NCBI GenBank assembly: GCA_024305745.1 | Contig: JAHRBS010000002.1 | Coordinates: forward strand, 2,666,001 to 2,730,000 | Direction: 5' to 3' | DNA length: 64,000 nt | DNA from: Polyporus tsugae | Taxonomy: Eukaryota; Basidiomycota; Agaricomycetes; Polyporales; Polyporaceae | Shown here: positions 38,148 to 49,472 of the stretch, piece after piece | Position numbering within the stretch: position 1 is the stretch's first letter | Layout of the letters: each line of letters begins with the position of its first letter | Notes under the pieces: generated by a model | What the model was told of the DNA's origin: nothing | What the model saw: the letters and a program-made list of their open reading frames with translations, nothing else | Database searches by the model: none | Program-made: the position numbers and the translations under genes

Positions 38148-38885
38148 ATGGTTAGGTTCAAGGTATGCTTCTCGTACCCTCTACGCAACAACGGCCCTCT
38201 CACCCAAGTCGTGATTTGAACAGAACCGCTGGCTCCTCGTCGAGTTTCTCCCCTGCCAGGCCTCTCTCAACCCCAATCAACCCTCTCGTGCCTCGGAAGA
38301 ACAAGCGACGAGCAAGAGCATCTGGGCTGCACTCAAGCAGAGCGTCATCGCCCACTTCGGAGACACCGGCTGGGGCGCGGTCGGCTCTTCGCTCACCAGT
38401 CAGTCCCTTTCTTGCTATCCAAAAAAGATGAGTGCGTCACTTGCTGACGGTACTGATTGACGAAAGTCAAGTACTTCTCCCCACGCACGAACCTATGCAT
38501 CATCCGCGTCGCGCGGGACCCGCACAAGATCGCATGGGCTAGCGTAACACTCATGACGACGATCGACGGGCGCAAGTACATCCCCCACGTCGTCCACGTC
38601 TCTGGTGCGCTGTCAACCTAGGCCACAGGCTGTGCATCACTGACCTGACTCACGTAGGAACGGTAAAGCAGGCTCAGCTGGCGGCGATCCGCCATAATCG
38701 CGAACTCGTCGCTCGCTATCGTGCCCGCGCAAAGACTTCAGGTGCGTTCAACCTTCAAACCGTCCCCCTGCACACAGAACGTTCGGGCCTTTGCTGACTA
38801 GAAGACCAACATAGCCGGCTATCAAGACTCATACGAAAAGTTCCTCCATACGAGCACGGAAGAGATCGAAGGGCTGCAAGATTAA
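38148..38885 (+). CDS. POP5: RNase P/MRP protein subunit POP5, copy 5
   Basis: Exons 38148-38162, 38224-38398, 38467-38604, 38658-38741 and 38815-38885; it appears to match copy 4 through the coding region and has the same intron sequences. The AT-rich tract upstream is about 40-50 bp shorter than in the other copies, so promoter spacing differs although the protein does not. Confidence 0.92.
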
Positions 38886-39008
38886 CCAACCTCCGAGTCC
38901 TCCATTCGACTGTACGCGCATCAATTGCTCATCTATAAACACACGTCGTTCGGTCATCTATATACTTTAAGTTTTAACCCTAACTCCGACCATTTCTCAC
39001 CCGATCGT

Positions 39009-40649
39009 TCATAGCTTCGCCTGCACGCTCACCACCTGCCCCTCTGCGCCTGTTCCGCCACCCGCGCCTGCCCTCTCCCAGCTCTCTGCCCACTCGATCA
39101 TGCCCTTCACGAGCCGCTCGACGTCCTCGCGCGTGTTTCGCGCGTGCAGGCACACGCGGATGCGATCCGCACCCTTGGGCACAGTCGGCCACGTGATGGG
39201 CCGCGCATTCAGTCCGCGCACGCGCAAGTACGCTGAGAGCGGGCGCGGGTGCGGGGTTAGGACGGGGACGATCGGCGTGGCGGGTTTTAGGTTTTGGGTT
39301 TTGTATTGGGATGCGGACACAGAGACAGCCGATGAATGGGGAGAATGGGAGGGAGGGAAAAGATGTGGGGGGAGCGCGAGGAGTGCGGGCGAGATGCGGC
39401 GGGTTGCGAGGGCGTTGCGGAGGGATGCGAGGAAGTATGTGCTGAGGTCAAGGAGGTTCTTGGAGAGCTGGGTTCACCGGGTTGTTAGCGTGTCTCGTAG
39501 GCATTGCGCGAATGCTGGGAGGGCGTATCCACACCTTGTCAGCTTCGCCCGATTCGAGCAGGTCGAAGGAGCAGTCTGCGGCGATGATGTTCGCGTAGCT
39601 CAGCGAGGTGGTGTAGATCAGCGAGCGCGCGTAGTTGAGCAGGTAGTCCCGTACAAGAGGGGTTATGAGGAAAACGGCTAAGAATGACTTCGTTCAGTGT
39701 CTGCAGCGCTATATTAGCCCCCCTCAACTCTCCAATTCACTGTCTCTTCCCCGCGTAGACGCTTTAGCGTGATACAGCGACCGTCCCCCCGGTAAGGAAT
39801 CGGTCACATCAAAGCCTCAGCGTGAGGGAGAGAAAATAAAATGGAGAATTGAGGGGGGGCCGCATTGTCAGGAAATGTGGCGTAAAACATACCTCCCGTC
39901 CCGGCGAGCGCTTTGCCAAAGGTGTGTAGGCGGGCGAACACCCGATCCTGCAAACCATACGCCGCGACCAACCCGCGCCCTTGCGGGCCATACACACCTG
40001 TCGAGTGCGCCTCGTCAACAATGACATATCCGTTCCCTCTCGGCAAGAGCTCCTCGACCGCTTCGACGATGTCCACCAAAGGCACAAGGTTCCCGTCCAT
40101 GCTGTACAGCGCCTCCACCGTCACGAACACACTGCTCTCCCCGTCTCTCAATGCTGTATGGGACCCAATAAGAGCCTGGAGGACCTCGCGGAGCGCAGAG
40201 ACTGAGTTGTGGGCGAACGCGACCCGCGCATTTGAATCGACGCGGGAGGCACGCATCCCGTCATACACAGACGCGTGTATGTGCTCATCGTACACGATGG
40301 TGTCGCGCGGCTGCGGAACACTGGAGAAGAAGCCAACGTTGGCGTCGAAGCCCGAGTTGAAGAGCAGCGCGGCGGGCGCGTGGAAGAACGCCGCGAGACG
40401 GGCTTCGAACGACGCGTGCGCATGCCCGTTCACAAGCAGGCGCGACCCGCCCGAGCCCAGAACCTGGGGGGCCTCGCTCAGCTTGGCGAGGAAGCGGGTA
40501 CGGAGGTGGTTGGAGCGCGAGAGGGAGAGGTAGTCGTTGGTGAAGAAGTCGACGGGGTGGTCGTCCGCGGAGGGGTCTGGAAGCCTGCGGCGGATGAGAC
40601 GCTTCTCGCGAGATGCGAGCGCGGCGTTGAGCTTGTCGTTGAGCGGCAT
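39009..40649 (-). CDS. bioF: KAPA synthase, copy 5
   Basis: Exons 40649-39893, 39677-39535 and 39467-39009; 452 residues, intact, essentially the same as copy 4. One visible replacement is CLHARNTRED against CLHAGNTRED in exon 3. The C-terminus is AKL. Confidence 0.92.
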
Positions 40650-41456
40650 CGCGTTGGGCGTCGTCGGCGAGTTGTGCTAATCAAGAGTGTGGGTTTTTGT
40701 CGTCCTTCAGCGCACCAGTGGTTTCGATTTGTAGTGTCCGTTGTGCATCCGGTCCCTCGGATTATTGAAAGGCGCTTAGATCAAAAGTTCCTGGAGTAGA
40801 ACATATGGCGAGCTTTCTGAAGACAAAACATGAATGATGATCGCAGGTGTCTAAGGATGACTTACACGATGATCTAGGGCTTGTGGGGGTCCAGCACAAC
40901 GGAGTCGTTGGTCAAAAGACGAATGACTTGGCCCGGTCTGCGCCCGATGCGATCGCGCGATCTTGAGGGGGCGGGAAAGCACGGGAGACGGACACTCTCG
41001 GAGCCTGCAGCGGATGAGAGGGTGATTTGTCATAGTAACCTCAGGTGTGTACACAGCGATCTAAGTAGGTGGAGGTTGGGTCGAACGTGTTGAACGAGGA
41101 CGGACGAATGACATGCCCGATGTGATCTGGCGATCGCGTGGGACCTTCGATCGCGCTCAAACCGGGTTCCCCTCATCTCTCAGCCCATCTCCTCCTCCTT
41201 TCGACCTCGCCGGGCTCAGTTTTGACACATCCACACTCGCCGTTGGCCGTCTTGGCCCTCCCACATTCCGCCTTTGTTCTCACTCTGCTGTGCCGTTAGT
41301 CGCCCGTTCATCCCATGTCCGCCAATGAGCTCATCGCTTCTCGTCCCACCCCACAGCTCGCCTCCCACTTCATACGGCGAACACTACGGTACATGCGGAG
41401 GCACGCATCGCGGACAATCTCAGCCGCTCTCACCTCACCGCACAAGCAAGCTGCGT

Positions 41457-41530
41457 CAATGTCGACGCGGATGGCAGCGATGGCGAATCCGAAGGCTGGG
41501 GGCAACATAATGTGCAAGGAGCGTCGACGG
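41457..41530 (-). other. Microinversion segment, orientation B (copy 5)
   Basis: Same sequence and orientation as copy 4. Confidence 0.9.
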
Positions 41531-41741
41531 ACGCGCTCCTTCGGGGAACCTCTGAATATCTGCGAGTGCGGTGGTCAGTACAATGTCATACCGCGTACGT
41601 TCCCCCACCCCAAACCGTAGCCCGACGATACTCACCGTGAACACACAGCCAACGGCCGGGATGCATAGAGGGCTGCAGACACAACGAGCAGAGTAAGCGT
41701 AGTGTCCGGCACGCAATCAAAGGCAAGAGGTGAGTACAGAC

Positions 41742-41784
41742 GGCGGGGCGAGGGCGGGGCGAGGGCGGGGCGAGGGCGGGGCAC
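41742..41784. repeat. 11-bp GC minisatellite, 4 units (copy 5)
   Basis: Same as copy 4. Confidence 0.95.
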
Positions 41785-43115
41785 CCAAAGACGGGTGTGT
41801 TGATACCCTCCCCATTGCCCTCCAGCTTTTATACCCTCTCGCCAGCCGGCAGAACACTTCCGACAGCTTCCACTGCCCCCTGCGACGTCCCCGGCCCTGG
41901 GCCCCAAGCCCCGAGTGCGCCGTCTCGATCATCGTCGGTTCGTACAACCGAGCTTCCCCATCTCCCAGCTCTCCCGCCCGTCCAAGCGCGCCAAGATACA
42001 CATCCCCTGAGGCCTCGACGTGCGACGGGACGTGCCACCCGCTTCGGATCTTGTGAAACGTCGCCCGCCCTGGCACGCTCACATTGTCGGGCAGGCTGTG
42101 GTCGCTGCCGGCTCCGTCCTGCATCGCGAGCTCGGTCACACCCTCCCCAACGGTAGCCCAGAGCACCCACCAAGCTATTGGATGCCTTCTGCTGGGAGAC
42201 GGCCTTCATGGCTCCAGTATGTACGTGTAATGAGTCGGCATCTACATTGTGCGCGTAATGATGCCGCCTCCCGCCCAGATTTTTTATTAGAAAGGCACGA
42301 GAATTCGGAATGCCACGGGCGGGCCATCTTGTGAGGGAAAGAACGGCTGGAGTTCGGCGTGACAGGTGCTCCGGCAGCGCACACGCCCTATCTCCCAACC
42401 CTCAGCCATCCTCGCGTGTTCCACTAGCGTCCAAGCCCACTTGGAGTACGTCAGCACCATCCACACTCGCGTCGGCTGCCATCCGAGCCGTTTCACGAAA
42501 ACGCGTGAGACCCCCGACCTATGGTCCGCCCGGCTTGGCAGGTTTCTCGACTTGCGGTAAGTCGTCCCACACCACCTGCACCGACTTCAGACGATCAGGC
42601 TGACGTCTGTCAATGCGATTCAACGTCAGCGCGAGCTGCAACGAATGGCCGGGGTCGCGTTTTGTAGGTGGGGACCCGGAATATTTGTAATAACGTTTGC
42701 TGTCGACATCCGTTCGCGCGGAAATCGAGCAACAAGCGTCCTTGTAGACCTATGCACCGTCCGAGAACGTTTTCGCGGCGATCCGAGGAGGGTGTGAAAA
42801 CAGTGTTTTCATCGCGTTTTCATGGCTGCCCGGAATGTGCTTCCTGTCCAGCATCGGGTTCCCTTCCGAGCGCCATGGAGACTGTTTTTCTAGGCCCTAT
42901 ACGTCCAGTGCAACACGTTTACTGCACTTGCCCCATCGGCCGACCATGTTTAGAAAATCAGCTTTGGTCGGATTCGTCGGCGGACGGGTGCAGATGGCGC
43001 GCACGCTCTCCCGCCGTTTCCCCCGCTTGGGACGACCGTCAGGCGACCATGCACGACTGTTACTAACCCAGGCTGAGCACCAGGCATGTCATTTCAACAG
43101 GAGACGATCGCGAAG

Positions 43116-43144
43116 CCCCGGAACGGGGCACGTCGGTTCCGGGG
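43116..43144. repeat. Perfect hairpin, 9-bp arms, copy 6
   Basis: Same inverted repeat as at 445-473. Confidence 0.8.
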
Positions 43145-46100
43145 TCGTACCGTGCACGCACTCGACTCCAACCAACAACCGATTGCTTGATCCAACTTTC
43201 CGACGGTCAAGCTCAGGATGTCTCGATACAGTCTACTCGGGGCAGGTGGGCGTCGGCGCGTCAATTCGATTTCCGGGTGAGTACATCGACGGTCAGTCTG
43301 GGTCCATGGCGGGGTTGCTGAAGCAGTCGCAGTGCAGCTGAGTGTGCCGGGCGACGTTCGGGACGACCAATGACGACCGTTACACAGTTGTTCCAGCCAA
43401 GCGTCGGGATCGACGGGCATCTGCGGGTGGCGCATTCGCCGTTCTCAAGCGGCGTCGGTTCCCAGGTGCCCCGCCTGGCCAAGAGCAAGAGCTCGGTGTC
43501 CTCCGTCGAAACCCGTCGCCTGAGTGGGAGACGGGCTGTTTCACTGCGCCCGCATGTCTGCGGACGGGAAATTCTCGACCTCGCATGCAACAAGCTGCTG
43601 AGCAGCCCGTCCGGGCTCGCCGAGGTTGAGTTTGCATGCCGACAGCGGCCCTCACGGTTGTCCCGGGCGAACGGGCCACGGCAGAGTTGCACGCGCTCTC
43701 CAAGGCCGCGCGCCGATGAGCTGCTCCGAAGCGACGGCCCATCTGCATGCGCACGGGAAGGTGCAGGCGAGCGCAAGCCGACATGGAGAGCTGCCCCCAG
43801 GAGAAGTGCGAGCGTGCACCGGCCGGCTGCTCCAATTCTTCCAGGTAGGGCCGCGGCCCAGCGACCGGCCTCTGGAGTACTAGTGTACGCGAGTCGGGAT
43901 CGCTGGACAAGAATGCTCCCGCCGCAGCAGTCGCGTGCCCTTCTTCATGCATGTGCGCGCACGGAACATTCAAGTGCTGATCCGCATCACGTCCCAGGTA
44001 ATTTACGACGGTCCCCGGCGCGCGGACGCTTCGGGGCCAAGGAAAGCATTGACAACGCGATTGGCAGCGCGGATTGCGCCCGGGACCGTTAGCGAGCGGA
44101 AACGCGCCAAGAGAGAAGGAACACCGGTCGGGTGGGTGGTGTTTGTCGTTGTGTTCGTTTGCGTGTGGGTGCTGATCGATGATACGACGCTCTAGGTCGT
44201 CTCCGCGAGTATCGCATTGTGTTCTGCGCGAGTCACGATTGCCAAGGGAGCTCCTCTCCGCCCACCGTGCGCTGTGCGCCGTCAGGGGGCTTATTGCGGT
44301 GCTGTACGCCTTTGTCTCGGTTTGTCCTTCGTGTGCGCGCAGGCTGAGGCGACGAGGTCAAAGACGAGATATCCGACAGGCCGTGCATTGTTCACCTCCG
44401 AAGACAGGCGAGACCACGCGAATGGAACCGTCTCGTGAGACGGTGTTCCATGTCTCCGCCAAGATGGTCTGAAACTCGGAAGGCAGACTTGGAAGCTCAG
44501 CCGAGGCAGCATCAGGCGCGCGCAACGCTTCCACAGAGTATCATCCGATACTTCCGACCCGCAATATCTGCTCGCCCGCAACTGTGCTCATGATCCGGCC
44601 GCGGGTCTAGATTGTAAATATCTTGGTTCCTCGCTTACGCACAGCCCGACATCTACTAGATATGTCTGCCCTGTCCACGCAGTGCTGACTCCCCTTCCCA
44701 CCTGGCGCTGTCATCTGCCACCGTCATTCTGAACCGCTACCCACCAAACACCTCGCTCGTCCGTGATCTAGAGCCACTGGCCCTGTCGCATTTTCTGTGT
44801 GTGTGTTCACGTTGTGCATACCTGCCGGCCGAAAACACGATTCTGACATATGGCTGCTTCAGCATCTCCTTCCCCACGCTGGTAGACGTACCACCAAGCA
44901 ATTCCCATACTCCCGCAAGGCAGACACGCCAAGGCTCCCAGCTGGGACGTGGTTTGGCAGTGGTCCCGTTGCGCCGCGCTCGACGTTCTAGACAGGCTTC
45001 CGACGACAACTCTCGCTCCTCGCGTTGAGACCGCCGCTAGCTCTCCACCCCAGCACCCCATTCTTGCCTCATCCGTGCACGTCCAAGGCGGACCCCAGCC
45101 ACATAACCCGATGGCCGCTGTTGGACAGAAGGAAACGCGGAGGCATAGAAGAGGTGGGGGCGACGACGATCGACTCGTCTAGAGGTCTGTCTCTTCAGCG
45201 CGCGCGCACCCACGCGAGTACTCACACATCGCTGCACGCAGGAACAGCGACGCACCAAGCACCCCCTCCTGCACCGTCGCATACCACTGAACGGTCGTCT
45301 GAACGCCTCAACAGCGATACCAGATCGATCTCCGAGCAATCCGGAATGGCCTGCGGTGTGGCAGATTCCGTCGATGTCTGTCACCCCTGAGTGAGGGAGC
45401 ATCCGGGACCTATCGAACGAAAGTCAGCGGTAAGTAGTCCCCGCAACACACGCTCTTCGAGGACTCGCATGGCGCTCCTGAATCCCCCGAACCGTCCACT
45501 CCCAAGTGCTCGGCCACGCACACTCTCACAGCTAACATCGACGTCCTCGACGGGCTTCCGTCTCTGTCCAAACCGAGCGCACTGCGTCTCGCGTCGGGCG
45601 GGACCTTCTGGCTACACATCTCCAGCAGTACTGACACATCGCGCTCTGTCTCTCCCAGCCATGCGAGTTGAGCGTCCGGGTCCTATCAGATCAAAGTCAG
45701 CCTGGAAGGTGCGTGTCTCGTCTCCCGAGCTTCCGAGTCCCGACCGGCGTGCGTGCTCACACTGTCCACACCGCTTACCCAAGCTCCTGTGCCTGGCATG
45801 TAGGCCGCCGGACGAATGCACCATCACGCGCTGTGTCCCGGGTGCTCCGATGTGCCAGGCGTGGTCGGGTTTGACGCACCGAGCAGAACACAAGGTCGAG
45901 CATTGATATCGACGCCGACCAGCACGCGGCCAGGTGGAGGGCTCGATTCCACGTACAGCACACAGTAAGTGAGTCCGCGCGGGTCGTAAGCCAGAGTCGG
46001 GAATTGACGAGACCATGCAGCACAGTGCCACAGTGAAGTTGCCAAGGGCGTGCGAGGGAGGCGGGCGCGAGGAGCGGACGCGCAGATGGTGGTGGAAGGA

Positions 46101-46307
46101 ACGCCGATTGCGATGGATGTGGCGGCTCGCTTGGAGGATGCGGAGGGAATAGGCGCTCACTGGCTCGAACGCGACTGCGTGTATTGTGTTTGTAGATACA
46201 GATACTTCACTGTGCATTGACGGAGGACTTTTGTGCGCAATGATCCATTCCGAGTCTTTCAAGGAAGGTCGAGCACATCCTCTCAGTTCTCGTCCGAGCA
46301 CATATTT

Positions 46308-46413
46308 TCCTATTAATGCCGTCTTCATGCCATCTTCATGCCCTCTCAATGTCATGCTAATCTCAATGTCATGCTAATCTCAATGTCAATGCCACGTTAA
46401 TGTCACGTTAATG
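46308..46413. repeat. AT-rich minisatellite upstream of POP5, copy 6
   Basis: Copy 1-type motif series. Confidence 0.7.
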
Positions 46414-46618
46414 TCCCCAGACCCTACAGAGGAGAGTGATCGGTCGGGGAGATGTCCATCTGCGACCCCCGCGGTTAACTGCATGCCTGCCAGTGGTTCG
46501 AACCAACAGCCGCGGCAACTTCCGTGGGGCGCTCCGTCGCAAGCACAGCGAGAGCAATTCCGAAAATCTTGACCAGTAACTAACCAATACACCCGACTCG
46601 CCGGGATATAACAAACAG

Positions 46619-47357
46619 ATGGTTAGGTTCAAGGTACGCTTCTCATACCACTTTCCGCAACAACGGTCCTCTCACCCAAGTCGTCGTCATTTGAATAGAA
46701 CCGCTGGCTCCTCGTCGAGTTTCTCCCCTGCCCCTCTCTCAACCCCAGTCAACCCTCTCGCACCCCGGAAGAACAAACGACGAGCAAGAATATCTGGGCC
46801 GCACTCAAGCAGAGCGTCATCGCTCACTTCGGAGACACCGGCTGGGGCGCGGTCGGCTCTTCGCTCACTAGTCAGTCCCTTTCTTGCTATCCAAAAAAGA
46901 TGAGTGCGTCACTTGCTGACGGTACTGATTGACGAAAGTCAAGTACTTCTCCCCACGCACGAACTTGTGCATCATCCGCGTTGCGCGGGACCCGCACAAG
47001 ATCGCATGGGCTAGCGTCACGCTCATGACGACGATCGACAGGCGCAAGTACATCCCCCACGTCGTCCACGTCTCTGGTGCGCCGTCAACCTAGGCTACAA
47101 GCTGTGCATCACTGACCGGGCCATTGTAGGAACGGTAAAGCAGGCCCAACTGGCGGCGATCCGCCATAATCGCGAAGTCGTCGCTTGCTATCGTGCCCGC
47201 GCAAAGACTCCAGGTGCGTTCAACCTTCAAACCGTCCCCCTGCACACAGAACGTTCGGGCCTTTGCTGACTAGAAGACCAACATAGCCGGCTATCAAGAC
47301 TCATACGAAAAGTTCCTCCATACGAGCACGGAAGAGATCGAAGGGCTGCAAGATTAA
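46619..47357 (+). CDS. POP5: RNase P/MRP protein subunit POP5, copy 6 (most diverged)
   Basis: Exons 46619-46633, 46699-46870, 46939-47076, 47130-47213 and 47287-47357 encode 159 residues. Exon 2 has an in-frame 3-nt loss (LPCPSLNPSQ against LPCQASLNPNQ) and further replacements (SRTPEEQTTSKN). Exon 3 reads TIDRRKY where the others have TIDGRKY. Intron 1 is longer, with a gtacgc donor. All frames and splice sites are kept, so this diverged edge copy looks functional and may be the oldest. Confidence 0.92.
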
Positions 47358-47480
47358 CCAACCTCCGAGTCCTCCATTCGACTGTACGCGCATCAATTGC
47401 TCATCTATAAACACACGTCGTTCGGTCATCTATATACTTTAAGTTTTAACCCTAACTCCGACCATTTCTCACCCGATCGT

Positions 47481-49116
47481 TCATAGCTTCGCCTGCACGC
47501 TCACCACCTGCCCCCCTGCGCCTGTTCCGCCACCCGCGCCCGCCCTCTCCCAGCTCTCTGCCCACTCGATCATGCCCTTCACGAGCCGCTCGACGTCCTC
47601 GCGCGTGTTTCCCGCGTGCAGGCACACGCGGATGCGATCCGCACCCTTGGGCACAGTCGGCCACGTGATGGGCCGCGCATTCAGTCCGCGCACGCGCAAG
47701 TACGCTGAGAGCGGGCGCGGGTGCGGGGTTAGGACGGGGACGATCGGCGTGGCGGGTTTTAGGTTTTGGGTTTTGTATTGGGATGCGGACACAGAGACAG
47801 CCGATGAATGGGAAGAATGGGAGGGAGGGAAAAGATGTGGGGGGAGCGCGAGGAGTGCGGGCGAGATGCGGCGGGTTGCGAGGGCATTGCGGAGGGATGC
47901 GAGGAAGTATGTGCTGAGGTCAAGGAGGTTCTTGGAGAGCTGGGTTCACCGGGTTTTTAGCGTGTCTCGTAGGCATTGCGCGAATGCTGGGAGGGCGTAT
48001 CCACACCTTGTCAGCTTCGCCCGATTCGAGCAGGTCGAAGGAGCAGTCTGCAGCGATGATGTTCGCGTAGCTCAGCGAGGTGGTGTAGATCAGCGAGCGC
48101 GCGTAGTTGAGCAGGTAGTCCCGTACAAGAGGGGTTATGAGGAACACGGCTATGAATGATTTCGTTCAGTGTCTGCAGCGCTATATTAGCCCCTCAACTC
48201 TCCAATTCACTGTCTCTTCCCCGCGTAGACGCTTTAGCATGATGCAGCGACCGTCCCCCCGGTAAGGAATTGGTCACATCAAAGCCTCAGCGTGAGGGAG
48301 AGAAAAATACAATGGAGAATTGAGGGGGGGATTGTCAGGAAATGTGGCGTAAAACATACCTCCCGTCCCGGCGAGCGCTTTGCCAAAGGTGTGTAGGCGG
48401 GCAAACACCCGATCCTCCAAACCATACGCCGCGACCAGCCCGCGCCCTTGCGGGCCATACACACCTGTCGAGTGCGCCTCGTCAACAATGACATAGCCGT
48501 TGCCCCTCGGTAAAAGGTCTTCAACGGTCTCCACAATGTCCACCAAGGGTGCGAGATCCCCGTCCATGCTGTACAGCGCCTCCACGATCACAAACACACT
48601 GCTGTCTCCGTCCGTCAAGGCTGGACGAGACGCGATGAGAGCCTTAAGCACTTCTTGTAACGCAGGGACCGAGTTGTGTGCGAACGCAACCTGCGAATCG
48701 GCGTGAACGCGGGAGGCGCGCATCCCGTCGTGCACAGACGCGTGTATGTGCTCGTCATAGACGATTGCGTCCCCCGGCTGAGGCACGCTTGAGAAGAAGC
48801 CGACGTTCGCGTCGAAGCCCGAGTTGAAGAGTAGCGCGGCGGGCGCGCGGAAGAACCTCGCGAGGCGCGCCTCGAACGCGGCGTGTGCGTGCCCGTTCAC
48901 AAGCAGGCGGGACCCGCCCGAGCCCAAGACGTGGGGGGCCTCGCTCAACTTCGCGAGGAAGCGGGCGCGGAGGTCAGCGGAGTGCGAGAGGGAGAGGTAG
49001 TCGTTGGTGAAGAAGTCGACGAGGTGATCGTCCGCGGAGGGGTCCGGGAGCCTGCGGCGGATGAGGCGCTTCTCGCGAGATGCGAGCGCGGCGTTGAGCT
49101 TGTCGTTGAGCGGCAT
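47481..49116 (-). CDS. bioF: KAPA synthase, copy 6, with possible N-terminal extension
   Basis: Exons 49116-48360, 48149-48007 and 47939-47481; 452 residues, intact, ending AKL. The middle of exon 1 (RVHADSQVAFAHNSVPALQEVLKAL) is the copy 1 type. Unlike the other copies, there is no in-frame stop just upstream: an in-frame ATG at 49206 would add 30 residues ending TTRRRRNA. I keep the 49116 start because copies 1-5 allow only that one. Confidence 0.91.
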
Positions 49117-49472
49117 CGCGTTGCGTCGTCTACGAGTTGTGCTAATCAAGAGTGGCTTTTTGTCGTCGTTCAGTGCACCAGGTCCAGTGGTTTCAATTTG
49201 TAGCATCCGTTGTGCATCTGCCGATTCAGATTATTGACAGGCGCCTGGTAGATCGTAGATCAAAAGTTCCTCCAGAACATATGCCGAGCTTTCTGAAGAC
49301 AAAATATCAATAATAATCGTAGGTGTTTGAGGATGACTTACACGACGATCTAGGGCTTGTGGGGGTCTAGTACAACGAAGTCGTTGGTCAAAAGACGAAT
49401 GACTTGGCCCGGTCTGCGCCCGATGCGATCGCGCGATCTTGAGGAGGCGGGAAAGCACGGGAGACCGACACT

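Larger units (their letters stand above)
34226..42671. repeat. Tandem array unit, copy 5 (8446 bp, shortest complete copy)
   Basis: It carries the copy 2/6-type variant near unit position 790, then matches copy 4 through POP5 and bioF. It has the shortest AT-rich tract before POP5 (37879-37943). Both genes are intact. Confidence 0.95.
40650..46618. other. Inter-pair segment, copies 5/6: no recognised gene
   Basis: Microinversion in the copy 4 orientation (41457-41530), four-unit minisatellite (41742-41784), hairpin at 43116-43144. No recognisable gene. Confidence 0.6.
42672..49472. repeat. Tandem array unit, copy 6, truncated (about 6.8 kb)
   Basis: Terminal copy. Alignment to the unit holds up to the sequence gaccgacact at about 49472 and then stops, so the right edge of the array lies in the upstream region of bioF. 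POP5 and the last roughly 350 bp are more diverged here than in any other copy, as expected for a copy at an array edge that exchanges less often. Both genes are intact. Confidence 0.93.

Noticed and set aside
1..49472. Interpretation as a transposon array, rDNA array or CRISPR
   Set aside because: No transposase, reverse transcriptase, terminal repeats, rRNA or short regularly spaced repeats were seen; the unit is a genomic segment with two housekeeping-type genes.
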